Below, piece after piece: positions 27,345 through 40,762 of a DNA stretch of 64,000 nucleotides. A program made the translations under genes and the position numbers. Each line of letters opens with the position of its first letter. Positions within the stretch are counted from its first letter, which is position 1. The notes under the pieces are model-generated. The model was not told the origin of the DNA. It saw only the letters and a list, made by a program, of their open reading frames with translations, and made no database searches. The stretch is from the NCBI GenBank assembly GCA_002943765.1, contig PQWQ01000004.1:2728001-2792000 (forward strand). Reading direction: 5' to 3'. Source of the DNA: Psoroptes ovis (taxonomy: Eukaryota > Arthropoda > Arachnida > Sarcoptiformes > Psoroptidae).

Positions 27345-27610
27345 CAAAATTAAACAAATCAACTGAAGCTTTGTCTGAGATCTAGAAGATCCATGTTGAT
27401 CTTGTTTTTTTTTCTGATGTTTTCTTCCATTTGAATTTTGATAAATTGAAACAGCGATGAATGAATAAAATATGTAAAAAATTTGTACATGTTTTAGCTT
27501 GTTTGTATTGTTTACTTTTGTCGATCAAAATATAAATTTTGGAAAAGAAAAAAAAACGAAAAAGAACAATAAATAAATATCATTACCATTATTTTGTATT
27601 ATTATTATCA

Positions 27611-30600
27611 TCATTTCATGTCTTCATCTTCATCATCATCATCATTATTATTATTTTCCTTATTATTGTTGTTGTACATTTCACCATTTGTGACAATCAT
27701 TATTTCACTAGTTGTTGTTGTTGTTATTGTTGTTGCATTAAAATTATTCATATTTTCGATTTGTGATGTTGTTGTTGTTGTTGTTGATGTTGCATTGATC
27801 TGATTATCTGTATTTGAACCGGTTGTTGTTGCTGAACTACGCCGTCTTTCTAATTCACGCATCGAATCATTGATTGCTTGTTGTGCAATTGTTTCCGAAA
27901 TTTCATGTGCTGCTATTGCCATCGATATACAAACACTTTGTTGTTGTTGTTGTTGCTGCTGCTGTTGATGATGATTATTTTTGTCATTCATTATATTATT
28001 ATTATTATTATTATTATTCATATTTATTTCATTATCAATATCACCAGTATTTTGTTGATGATCTATATTTTTTTGTTGATCATCATCATTATTATTATAA
28101 TATTCACTACCGAAAACAGGTTGAGATTCAATTTCAGGTGTTGGATGTATGATTACAACTGCTTGTGGTGCCATTAATTGCATTGGTTTTATTGTTGGCG
28201 GTGGTTGTACCGGTATTTGTGGTGGTGGTGGCGGTGGTAGTGGAGGTAATGATGTAGAATTTTTATCATTATCATCACAACCAGATATTTCATTAATTGG
28301 TGGTGGTGGAGGTGGAGGTGGTAACGGTGGTTGCTGGATTTCATTATTAATTTCTTTTTCATCATCATAATTATCATTATTAATATCGATCGATGGCGGC
28401 AATGGTGGCGGTAAATCGATTGATGGAGGTGGTAACGGTAGTTTACCGGGACCTGCATCATCATTACCATCATAATCCTCATCATTTTCATTTTCTTCAG
28501 AATCACTTTCATCATCTTCATCATCATCATCGCCTAGCTCACTGACTAACATTGATGGAAAATGGCCAATTTGACCAGCATCATTTTGTCCAGTCCACCA
28601 GCCATCATCGGAACTTTGATCAATTATTTTGATTAAATCACCAGATTTGAATGAAATTTCTTCATCATTTGTTGCAACATAATCATACAATGCACGTACA
28701 AATATTTCATCATTTTTTATTGTTTGCTGTTGTTGTTGTTCATTTAATGTTTTTTCATCTGTTTTCAATTGTTGTTGCTGTTGCGATGATGATATGGCCA
28801 TATTAGATATTGTTTGTGATGGCAATTTTGACATTTCATCATTTTCCCATCGATCATTTGTCGTAATTGGTTGTTGCTGTTGATGTTGTTGTTGTTGTTG
28901 TTGTTCGACATCATTGTTTGTCGATGATATGTCATTTGGCAAATTTGTATTATATTGTTCATCTGTAAAATCTGTGATTAATTCTTGTAGATATGTTGCT
29001 GGAACATAACCATATGCACCTATTGATTGAGTTAACATGAAAAAAAATCCAATGATTTGAAATTTTGATTGGACTAAAAAAAAGTTTAAGAAATAATACT
29101 GACCATCTTTATTTTGTGCTTGTACCCAATCTTTATCGGCAGCATTGATTACATTTAAAATTTCTTGTTCAACAATAGTCAATTCATCATCATTTTGTGC
29201 TTGATAACTGTATAATGCATAACATTGTTTCCCGATCAATGAAAAACCATCGACTAACATTGATTGATCATCATTCATTTGTTGTTGTTGTTGTTGTTGT
29301 TGCTGATCATAATCATCATAGTAAGTTTCCTGAGCATTTTGTTGATAATTATCATTATTGATTTGATCAATATTTTGTCCATATTCATCATTTATTTGTT
29401 GTTGTTGTTGATCAATATTATCATTATTAATATTATTATTATCATTGAATTCATTATAAGAATCATCAACTTTAACGGTAGGAGGAACAGATGGTTCATT
29501 GTCCCATGCTTGTGTTGGATCATAATCACCCCATGATGATGTTTGATTAGCTGCTGCTGATGTTGCCGAATATAATGCAGATGTTGGTGCAGGTGATGTA
29601 CTTTCGATACTTGTTCCCATTTGTAATAATTCTCTATCAGGTGAATCCAATTGTTCAATCGATGATGATGATTCCGGCCTTTGTTGTTGATTTGTTGTTT
29701 CATTTTCACTTTTAGAACTCCTATTTTACAAATAACAAAAAATTCAATCATTTCTTTTTTTTTCATTTCAATCAATCGTAAATCAAACATACATTTTTGC
29801 TTCCAATTCTGTATGTGAACGCATAGATGATGTACGACTTAATGAAGATGTTAAATTTAAATTATCAACATCTAATGATTGTTGTTTCATTTCATTTGCA
29901 ATTTGTAATTCAAATGATTGAAAATCTTCAACTTCAGCACCACTATCTTTAATTATTTGTAAACGTGCTCTAGCTTTCAATTTACTTATTTCACATTTAC
30001 GTATTTGTTGTCTAATTTCATCGATACGATTTTCAATATCTACTTGTCCACTTGTGCCCGGTAATTCGACAGTCTAATTAAATCGAAAATAATTTGAAAA
30101 TTTTAAAGGAAAAAAACAATGATAATATTCGATAATACCAATCAATTATAAATTAATTATTATTTCAAGAGAAAAAAACTTGATAAAACATTACCTTATG
30201 ACCTTCAGATAATAATGCCTGTAGTTTAACTAATTGAGCCGATAAACGATTTAAATTTCGACATTCTTTTGAAAACCATTGAAACCATTTTTGTCCTTCA
30301 TTACGTAATGCAATATCAGCATTATGATCTAATGATATTGTATCGATTGGATCATTATCACATGGTTGAAATTCATATGATAGTGTTTTCCTTTTGAATT
30401 AATCAAAGAAAAAAATTGAAATAATTAAAACAATAATTAATGGTGGCGATTAAAAACAATTAAAATCAATTTTAAAATAAGCTTTAATTAATTTTCATTA
30501 TATTAAAATAATTATGATTTGAGAAAATAATGAATGAATGCAAATCAAAAGAAAAAAACCTTCGAGGCAAATCATGAGGAAATTATTTAAAAAAAATAAA

Positions 30601-32224
30601 AATCAATTATGAATAGATAAATAAATCAAAATCATTTTGATAATAATCAATTTTCAACATACAATAATGATGATGAATTTGGATCTTTTAAAAATATTTG
30701 ATTTGTATAATCGGCTGATGTATGTTCAAATAAATCGATAGATGTATCAATACAATTTTGCCATGATTTTGATAAATCTTTTTCCAAATTTAATAAATTC
30801 AATATATTTGAACGACATTTATCCAGTAGACAATCATCAATTTGTAATATTAGATTCAATAAATCATGATTATAATAATGATCTAGATGTGCATTTCCAG
30901 CAGCTAATGCCATTATATAATCATTGCGTGCCTATTCAATTAATATTATTATCATTATTTTTATATTAAATATAATCATAAATATTCATTTTTCTTATGG
31001 ATAAATCTTATCAAATATTTTGATAAATTTATCAAATCCAAAATATAAAAAAAATAATAATAATGATAAATCATTAATTTACCTGAGTTGATTGTATATC
31101 GCTTGCTTCACGATGTGCTGATGAACGTTCCCTTTTGTTCTGTAAATTGGTGAATGATGCAAATATACCAGTTTTACGCTTTTTTATTCTATTCAATTAA
31201 TGATTGAATTAATCAATAAAAATATGAAAATTAATTATTCAAGGAAAAAAACGAATATCATTGATCAAAACTAATCAAAATTGGACAGAAATACATACTT
31301 TTCTTCTTTATCTCTAGCTTGTTTGGCTAAATGTTCTTCTTCAAAATATAATTTTCTTGTTTTATCAATTTCATTGACAGAATTGATGATTTCTTCATGC
31401 ATTTTTCTGTGTGTGTGTGTGTGTTGGTGTGAAAAAGATTAAAAGAAACGAATGAATAATTATGAAATTTCAAATTTATAATTAAATAGATATTCAATTA
31501 TTGATTAATTATCAATTTAAATCAATTTACTTCAAATAATTATCCAAACATTTTTTTGCAATCTGTATTTTATGTTGACGACATTGTTTCAATGTTTCAC
31601 AACATGATAATAATTGTTCAAATTGTTGTTGACGATTTTTTGCATGTTTTTCCATTTCATCTTGATATATTTTCCATGAACTGTATATTGTTCTAATTAT
31701 TGATTGAGGATAGATAAAATTATTGATAATTATTAAATTTCAATACAAGCAAAAAAAAAAAAATGGATTCAAATCAAGCCATAAACATACTTAACATCAG
31801 AATTTTCATCTTCATTCAATATATATTGGAAAAATGTTGATGATGTTGTACGTTTGCTGTAGCTAACATTCAGCTTATTCAATGATTGTGAATAATCACG
31901 TTCTAATATACATCTTTGTTTTAAATAATTACGTAAATCATCTAATAATTCAATATCAGTTTGATGTTTTAACGATAAACGTTGTGATTGTTCAGATAGT
32001 AATGATTTTGTTAACGATACTAATGCACCAGGTTTGGTTGATAATTGTTGTGAATTTAATGGCGATGTCGATGATTGTTGTTGTTGTTGTTGCTGTTGTA
32101 TTAATGATAATGATAATGTTGATGATGGTGCTGCTGTTGTTGTTGTTGCGGCTGCTGCTGCTGCTGCCGATGCCGGTGGTGGTGTAGGTGAAGGCGATGG
32201 TGATGATGATGACATAACACTCAT
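27611..32224 (-). CDS. Nervous wreck / FCHSD-family F-BAR and SH3 protein (9 exons)
   Basis: Spliced minus-strand gene with exons 32224-31791, 31692-31531, 31406-31299, 31188-31083, 30931-30663, 30390-30195, 30073-29793, 29720-29104 and 29019-27611. All introns are GT-AG and all phases agree, giving 1193 residues. A Ser/Pro/Ala/Gln-rich leader (about 1-65) precedes a coiled-coil F-BAR region (about 70-330) with family-typical text such as ARNDYIMALAAGNAH. Two SH3 domains follow, at about 683-740 (ALYSYQAQNDDELT) and 830-886 (ALYDYVATNDEEISF, DDGWWTGQ). The tail has an acidic run, poly-Pro blocks and Gln/Asn/Thr repeats. The family (fly nwk, vertebrate FCHSD1/2) bends membranes and couples endocytosis to WASP/Arp2/3 actin assembly; in flies it limits neuromuscular synapse growth. 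The start is the first ATG before the poly-Ala stretch. The last intron (29020-29103) is a multiple of three and has no stop. The family call is firm; low-complexity lengths could vary. Confidence 0.93.
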
Positions 32225-35200
32225 TTTTTGTTATCTATTTATATTTTTAGTGTTCAATAATTATTACTAATATTGGAATTATACATGTAATATTCATGTA
32301 TATATAAAATATGAAATATCATGGATAAATGTGGTGAATCTTCAAAAAAAAAAAAAAAAAATATTCAATCATTTAATCAAAAGAAAAACCCTTTTTACGA
32401 AAAATTGAAAAAATTGAAATGAAAATGAAAATAATAGTTTATTAACACGAAATTCAAATTTACAAAAAAATTATTTAGGTCTAAAAAAAATCTAATAATG
32501 ATAATGGATATTATCGAAATTTGATTAAAAAAAATTGTTTCATTTCATTTCTTCTCATTTCATTTTTTTTCAAAATTTGATTTTTGATTTTTAATTGAAA
32601 ATATCCGAAATTTTTTTTTTCTCAACTGCTTCAAAATTCAATTCACTTAATTGATATCATTCAATAATAAAAACATTTTATTATCATTTTTTTTTATTAT
32701 TATGATTTCATTTATTATCATTCACATATACATGCACACACACACAAACACACACACAATGCAATTCAAGTATTTTACAATTTCAGCAGATTTCTTGCTA
32801 TCATTGATTAGTGATTCTTCATAGAGTTAATAGGCAAAAAAAAAAAAAAAAAGAAAAAATGGAAAGAATTCCACTATTTTGTTATGTATTTGCTAACATC
32901 AACTAATGAATACAAGTGAAATCTTTCTTTTTCAAAAAAAAAAAAAAAAAAAAAAAAATTCTGTTACACAATTCAATTGTAAAATAATAATATTAATAAT
33001 AATACTAATATCATCATCATTGTCGTATTCAATGATGTTATTACAAAAAGAAAAAAAAAGAATAAAAAATTTCAAGAATATTTCATCTCATTTCATGGCA
33101 TATATATTTTTTTTATTATTTTGTGCAATTGAAATCATTGCAAAATAACACTGAAAAAAATTGTATAAGGCCATGGATGGTAATATATATGAACGGTAAT
33201 ATTTGAGTGTATATTTTTATCTATTTATTCTAAATTTTTCCTCTTAAGAATGATATATATTCAAGAAACATTCATATATTTGTTAGGGTTTTTTTCAAAT
33301 CCAGCATTGAATATATACCAAATGAAGAATCGTTCCAAAATAATATCGAATCTACCATAATCGAATGGTATTCAATTTCAAGCTGAATATATATGCTGAA
33401 TCGTCATATATTTTGTAATCATTATGTTATACTTTTCTTTTCTGGATTGGTAGACATTTGATTTTTATTATTTTACATTTTTTGAATTTGTCATTCGTGA
33501 GATATTACATAACATTATATATAGCTTAGCATTTATAATTACTCTGAAACGTGTCTATATTTATTTGTATTTTCATAAATATATATATTTCTCTATATAT
33601 GAAAAATATGAGTTTAATTTCCGCTATCCAGAATTTTTCACTTGATAAATACGGTTTTTATAAACACACACACGCACACACAAACAATATATATCGATGC
33701 TTGATGCGATGGTGGTGATTTGTGATCATTTTGAAAATTTCATAGTCATGTATTGGATTCATTTATATGTGCATGTTTCTATATACAATTTTCATTGGAA
33801 ATTCCATAAAAATATTTGAGAATATTCTCAACAAACAATGACACAATTCATACATTTTGGAGCAGAGAAAAAAAAATTTTATATTGGAACCATACAATTA
33901 AACTAAACACATATATATACAGACATGAATAATGCTTTTCATTTTCAATAAATGAAAAGGTTTACTACGATTCACATATTTTCTATTGCTTTCGCTCTCG
34001 CTGAAACACACACACACATTGAACAATAAAAAATAGTGATGATAATAAAACTATTAATAATCCAAAAAAAAAAAAAAATGAATTCAATTATATATGAATA
34101 TGTATATAATTATGCTTAACTTCATGACTAGAATTTCAAGGATATTATTATTATATTATATTATATTATCATCAAATAACATTTATATAAATTTGGAACA
34201 AAAAATTAGTCAGTTTCATTCAATTTCTTCACTCATATATGGTATTTTTTGGTTGTTTGATAAAAAAAAATGCACCAAAGAATTGAAGTGAAAATAAATT
34301 GGAATTTGAATGTGAATTGGAAATATGGCGAAAAAAAAAAATACTGAAAATTGGAATATTTTTGAAAAAAAAAATTAATTCAAAAAATTCGAAACACATT
34401 TGAATTGGAGATGAATCGTAATTACTTGAAAATGTTTTTTTGAAATTTACAATATTTTCAATTAAAAATGAAAAAAATTTTCAAAAAATAATAATTAAAC
34501 ATAATTTCAAAATGTTGAAATTAATTGATTTTTCTAGCATTTTATTTCGTTGAAATTTTTTTCCCCATATTTAATTATCATTATTATGGGTGTTGTTTTG
34601 GTGTTGTGTTTTTTTTTTCAAAATTACTTTTTCATAATTTTCATGTCGAAGTTGATTGTTTTTCTTTTATTTTTCGCTGAAAAACAATGATTGTAATGGC
34701 CACATCGATTAACGCCCATTTGATTTCAAAATTTTTTCCGTATATTTTATCTTTCATATTGTACAATATTTTGATACGAAATATCCACATTGATTCACAT
34801 GAATTCATTTATTTTATATCATTTGTAACATGTTCATACTTTGCATAATCATAATAATCTTTGGACAAAATTGTAAATTAAAAAATCGGAATAATAATAA
34901 AAAAAAATGACAAATTGGAACTGATAATTTGATATTTCACTTAATATTATTACATGAACTTGTAAATGTAAATATCAAATGGTTAGCCATTGACAATTAC
35001 TTGAATTTACAATGAATAAGCAATTGAATTTTGCCATTCATTTTCAATCAATTAATCTCAATAAATTCGAGTCTATTCAAATTTTATTTAGGAAGAATTC
35101 ATTCATTAAAATAGATAGAAAATATAGAAATTAATTAAATGATAAATCAATGAAAATTTTCCTTGGAAATTTTCGCATGTATCTAGGGCCTTCACAAGGA

Positions 35201-36106
35201 TTTTGTCTTTTGTTTTATGTTTTTTTTTCAATTCATTATCTTCATTATTTTTTTTTTGCCGAAAAAAAAACAAAATCATTGAACATTGTTTTAATGTTGT
35301 TTGACATTTAAAAAATCAAAAAAAGTACCGATCATGCAGAATCGAATATGTTCGGGTACATACACACACATATTTGCATGCGTGCGTATATTGCAAATAG
35401 ATGCATCAATGTTTCCACCAATGTTTCAAATCCGAAACTTTCTACGACCAAATTTCAAATGAATCAAGTGGTTATTGTGTAATGGGAAAATGCGGAGAAA
35501 AAAAATCAAATTGTAAAACATTATTTATGAACAGTTTTATTTCATTTTATTTTTAGAGTTGTTGAAGAAAAGAAAAAAAAATGAAAAAAGATTTTTACGA
35601 GTTGATTTTTTGTATTATTTTAGCCAAAAGCATATATTTTACACAGCTGATGTGTATCTATTTTTCTTAATGTTTACTTTTTTGTTATTGTTGCTGCTGT
35701 GGTTGGTTGTGTGTAGGCTTATGTATATTTGTAATTTGTTTATTTGGTGGAAAAAATGTCGTTGTTTATTCGTATTAATTCAGATTGAAATAAATGAAAT
35801 AATTTCTGAAATATTTTCTTGAATAATCGAAAGTAAAACGAAAAAATTAATAAATTAACCCGGTGTTTCTAGTTTTTTTGTTGTTTCAAATCAAATGTTT
35901 ATCATATGTTTGTTATTGATTATGATTGAAAAAATGAATGAATAAATGAATAAATGATTGAACGATGAAAAAAAAAATGTTTTCCAATTGAAACATTTCA
36001 TTCAACATAATATAATGATCAAATGATAAAATTATCAATCAATTATCGTTTACAAATTAAAAATTGTAATAATTGAAGAAATTTGTAATAAAATCAGTAA
36101 AATAAA
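32225..36106. other. Intergenic region between divergent nwk and CLEC16A
   Basis: This 3.9-kb interval between two start codons should hold both 5' UTRs and promoters. I see no coding exon. It contains poly-A/T runs, CA repeats near 32738 and 33665, and a less repetitive TATA-rich patch at about 33,170-33,640 with two GCTGAAT words separated by ATATAT. No core promoter element can be assigned with confidence because TATA-like words are everywhere. Confidence 0.6.
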
Positions 36107-39100
36107 ATGTTAAGACCAACAAAATGGTTTGGCTGGTCACGTTCCAGTTCCGATTCATCATTAGTACGTTCAAATAATAATCCACATTCATTGGAACAAT
36201 TAAAGTATGAAATATGAATATTGTTTATTTGATTGTATAATTGGTTACAAACTAATTAATTTTATTTTTAAATTTCGTATTTTTTTTTTGTCTAACAATA
36301 ATACCGAAAACAAAAGATTATTATATTGTTTAATGGAAAAAAATCAAACTGTTAGCGAATCTAATCGTACATTGTTGGTAGAAACATTAAGACAAATTGC
36401 TGAAATATTAATTTGGGGTGATCAAAATGATTCCAGTGTATTTGAGTGAGTTTGTTTGTTTTCTCTAATTTGTAATTGATTTTAATTGATTTATAATTTT
36501 TTTTTCACTAATCGTTTTCCAATAGTTTTTTTCTTGAAAAAAATATGCTCTATTTTTTCTTGAACATAATGAAACAAAAATGTGGTGGCTATGTTTGTAC
36601 ACAATTATTACAAACACTGAATATATTGTTTGAAAATATTCGAAATGAAACATCGTTATATTATTTATTATCGAATAATCATGTTAATTCAATCATCATA
36701 CATAAATTTGATTTTAGTGATGAAGAAGTGATGGCATATTATATATCATTTTTGAAAACATTATCATTGAAATTGAATACTCACACAATACATTTCTTTT
36801 TCAATGAAAATACATCTGATTTTCCATTGTATACTGAAGCAATAAAATTCTTTAATCATCCAGAAAAAATGGTCAAAATCGCTGTACGTACATTAACGTT
36901 GAATGTGTTTCGTGTGAAAGAAAAATCAATGATCAAATTTATTCGTGATTGTACGGCTGCACCATATTTTTCGAATCTATCATGGTTCATCGGTAATCAT
37001 ATTATTGATTTGAATCAAACATTATTGAAATATTTTGAATCGAAAAATCAACGACAACAAACAACAACAACAATGACATCAAATAATTTATTAAATAAAC
37101 TAGAAGATTTAATTGCTGATCATCTTGATCATTTACATTATATAAATGATATTCTATTATTGGATATTGATGATCTTAATAGTGTATTATCGGATAATTT
37201 ACTAAATCGTTTAATAATGCCATTGTATTTGAAATCATTTTTATCAATTAAAAATTTTGATATTAATGATTCAGAAGAATACATTCATAATGAATTAATT
37301 TTATCGCCGATTATTGCTTTATTTTTATTAACACAAATATTTCTAATAATATCATATGATGTATTACTAAAAACTTTATTATCAACATTAATATCAATTA
37401 AAAATAATAATAACAATGATGATGATTCTAATAGTGAATTGAATGTAAAAAAATTTGCATTCACTCAACCTAATACGCCATTAGAAGTAGCCATAGAACA
37501 AGCTATACAATCAAAAAATTTAAATCAAAACAATGATTCGAATAATACCAGTCCAACACGTTCAATCAAAAATGATGATAATGATAGTAATGATAATGTT
37601 GAAATTGAAACAACGAATAGTGAAATGAAAATCGATGATACAAATGATACATGTCAATTGATAAATTGGCATGATTGTTCATTTCTTATTGCAATATTAG
37701 CAGCAATCAATTCAAAAACAATCGATTCAAATAATTTTGATGTTCTGAAAAAATCATGTCATTCATTACAAATAATACGTTTGATACCTGAATGGAGATT
37801 CAATGATGATAGAATAATATTATTTGCATTATCATTAATATCATCAATTATATCAAATAAAGTGATTGATTCAAAATTATATGAAAATATTTTTCTAATA
37901 CGATCTTCATCATCAATTATACCATCGACAAATTCATTTCATTATACATTGATCAATAGTTTATTGCTAATCATGTTACAATGTTGTTCATCCAGTTAGT
38001 ATATTTTTTTTAAAAATGTTTTTTTTCTTTCAAATTTTTCTAATTATCAAAATTTTTCTTTGATTTTAGCATCATCAATGCGTTTAATGACGTTTGAGCT
38101 TGCAATATATTTATTTCGAAAATTAACATTTCAATGTTCAGCTAAAACATCACCAATCGATAATGCATCAAATTGTCCTAACACTGATCCACAACATTAT
38201 AATAGTGTGATATTAAATGATCATCAAATAGCATTATTAGAGCAAGCATATGAAGATGCATGCCATATTGTAAGACAATATTACTGCTCAATAGATGAAA
38301 CAATTTTTCTGAATTTATTTGAAAAAGAAGCACGAAATTTTTATAGCCATACAAAATCTGTAGATGAATCAGACACATCATCAGCAAATACCTCAGTATC
38401 ATCAGCAGAATCAATTTTATCACCGATTCCTCAACAAATTTCAAATGAAAATCATCAACACAAACGTATTGGTTCAATGGAGTTTAAATTAGAACAATTA
38501 TTTATGGATGCAACATTATTACTGCCACCAAATGAGATATCGAATAGGAACAATAGCAATTTCTCATTACGTTTACCTGAAATGAATTATGAAAAAGCCA
38601 GTTTCGTAAGTGAATATTAGTTCTTGATATCTTTAATCATATTAAATTTCATTTATTATATTTCAGATAATTCAAGTATTCTTTGCATTACGACTTCTAT
38701 CTCATGATGTACGTAAATCAATGGGTGATGTACGAGATGATGAAAAAGCTAAAGACTTTTCCATATTGTTAGACGAGCCATCAGCATCATCATCGATACA
38801 ACTAGATAAATTCATCGATCTTGGTATTTGTTTCATTTTCTTCAATTCGATCAAATTATTGATTATTATTTTTTATTTTATTTTCAAATAGAAAATTGTG
38901 ATCTTAATTCATGTTCATTAATGTTTTATCACATAATCGGTGATACTCATCATAATTATAATCATTCAGATTCTGCACGTATTCGTTACACACAATCAAC
39001 ACCTACATCAAGATCTGAAAGTCCATCAATAACATCAAGTTATTCAATTAATAATGATAAAAATAACAACAATCGTCGTATGCCACGTTTCATGGTCATA

Positions 39101-40348
39101 TTGAATGATTTATTAATTCTCATTGAACCTGATGATAAGCGTTTAGGATGGGGTATTGTACGTTTTATTGCCAGATTGCAAGATATTGAAAAAATTGTAA
39201 TACATTCAAAAGATTTAAATCATTTACAAACAGTACCGGCGTTGCCGGAAAAAGACGATAATAAATCATTTTATATTTACTTTGATTCATATCGCATATC
39301 GACAACAATTTTGTCTGATTCAAATATAATACGAACGCGTTTCAGTACTAGTAATAATCATATTCGTGCTAAACAAAGTATTGTAATTAGATTTCAATTC
39401 ATCGATTCAGTTAGAAGTTTAGTTGCACGCAATAATCTTTGTAAACTACATAAAAAAGTATTGGATCGTAAACTAATAGCTATAGCTAATTTAATTGATG
39501 CGCCAAAGTCAAGTGCCAATGGTGATCAATCATCATTATCAATGGCAGCAATCAACACACGTATTAGTGGATCATCAGCAAATAGATCAATGAATGATTT
39601 GAATGGTAGAAAATTGATCAGTAATCATGCAATATTGACTCGTACATATGCTGTTCCAGGTGTTGCTGTTCCTTCGAAATTATCCACAGATCCATCATCA
39701 TCATTAATCACTGAAAATAGTGCTAAACAAATTGATTTAATAAATAAAAAACGTTATGCATATCCACCTGCCACAATATCCAACTCATCATCATCAATGA
39801 ACAATATTAATAATAAAATACAAAAATCATCATCAAATCAACAACAAACAATGAAATTATCAATTATGGATAATAATAATAATAATAATAATAATGATAA
39901 AAAACGAAAGAAAAAATCGAAATATTCAACCACAACAACAACAATAGAAAATCAATTGAATAATTATAATGATAATATCAATGAAAATAAAACATTGGAT
40001 ATTGAACAAGATGCCATACCATTAAACGATCTGAGTCCAAAAACGATACGAAAAAATTTTCCATCATCATCATCATCATCTTCATCACCATCGGCTGCAA
40101 TGGTTACATTAGCATCCGAATGGAAAGAAATGAGCAAAGATATAACGAATTTAAACATTGAACAAGGTATCAATCCATTGGAAATGAACAATTTAAACAT
40201 ATTAAAACCATCCGTAAGCGATAATAATAATGTTGATATGAAAAATTGTACATCACAGCTACCGCCATCATCATCGTCATCGAAAAGGCCACAAAATAAT
40301 GCTAATAGTAACAATAGTAAATATACATCTGAAACATTTGATGTCTGA
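36107..40348 (+). CDS. CLEC16A / endosomal maturation defective (ema) homologue (6 exons)
   Basis: Exons are 36107-36204, 36317-36445, 36526-37994, 38070-38605, 38667-38823 and 38892-40348, all GT-AG with consistent phases, giving 1281 residues. The N-terminal FPL domain (about residues 30-200) is very well conserved: WGDQNDSSVFDFFLEKNM, LLQTLNILFENIRNETSLYY, HKFDFSDEEVMAYYISFLKT, LYTEAIKFFNHPEKM. A second conserved block lies in exon 6 (LIEPDDKRLGWGIVRF). The protein is an endosome/lysosome membrane-trafficking factor working with HOPS and, in vertebrates, the Nrdp1 ubiquitin ligase in mitophagy; despite its name it is not a working lectin. The rest is species-specific Asn/Ser/Asp-rich sequence, making it longer than the roughly 1050-residue human protein. 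The start ATG fits the short leader ending SLEQLKLLYCLM. It lies head-to-head with nwk and tail-to-tail with the transgelin-like gene. Confidence 0.94.
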
Positions 40349-40531
40349 AATTCATAAATTCAATCTTTTTTTTTATTGTGATAATTTTGTAAATTATATC
40401 AATATTTTTAAAAATTTATATTTAATGAAAAAACTAATATTTTTGTTGTTGTTTGTATTTGCTACTTTGTTTAGTCTGATTATCAATTTGAATAACGGTG
40501 AATTTTTCAATTTAAAACTCAAGCAATCATT

Positions 40532-40537
40532 TTTATT
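40532..40537 (-). terminator. Candidate polyadenylation signal for the transgelin-like gene
   Basis: AATAAA on the minus strand, about 226 nt beyond the stop codon at 40763. A second one lies at 40377-40372, close to the CLEC16A stop. Chance occurrence is likely in AT-rich DNA. Confidence 0.3.
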
Positions 40538-40582
40538 ATAAATATTTTTTCAGAAATAATTAAAATATATTCAAATATTTTA

Positions 40583-40600
40583 AATAAATCAAATAATAAA
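40583..40600 (+). terminator. Candidate polyadenylation signals for CLEC16A
   Basis: AATAAA occurs twice on the plus strand (40583-40588 and 40595-40600), about 240 nt after the CLEC16A stop codon. Confidence 0.35.
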
Positions 40601-40762
40601 TCAATTCAATTTTCAATTTAATTTTTAACAAAAAACACCAATTATAATAATAATAATCAACGTGGAAAAAAGTATAAATGATTGGAATGATACTTTGATC
40701 AAATCATTGTTCTGATTATGTAATTTCGAAAATTTTGTGTTTGTATTTGTGTCTGTAAATTT

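Larger units (their letters stand above)
40349..40762. other. Shared 3' region of convergent CLEC16A and transgelin-like genes
   Basis: Only 414 bp separate the two stop codons, so both 3' UTRs and cleavage sites must fit here and may overlap. The chance plus-strand open frame at 40299-40541 spans the end of CLEC16A and is not considered a gene. Confidence 0.6.

Noticed and set aside
28189..28530. Met-rich minus-strand open frame and several plus-strand frames across 27,594-29,536
   Set aside because: They are shadow frames of the repetitive nwk last exons; the SH3-bearing frame is clearly the real one.
31882..32270. Two plus-strand frames opposite nwk exon 1 with Val/Ala/Asp/Cys runs
   Set aside because: Complement of the poly-Gln/Ala/Ser coding sequence of nwk exon 1.
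39964..40314. 116-codon minus-strand frame opposite CLEC16A exon 6
   Set aside because: Antisense shadow of a Ser/Asn-rich coding region, with Asp and Leu runs and no domain.
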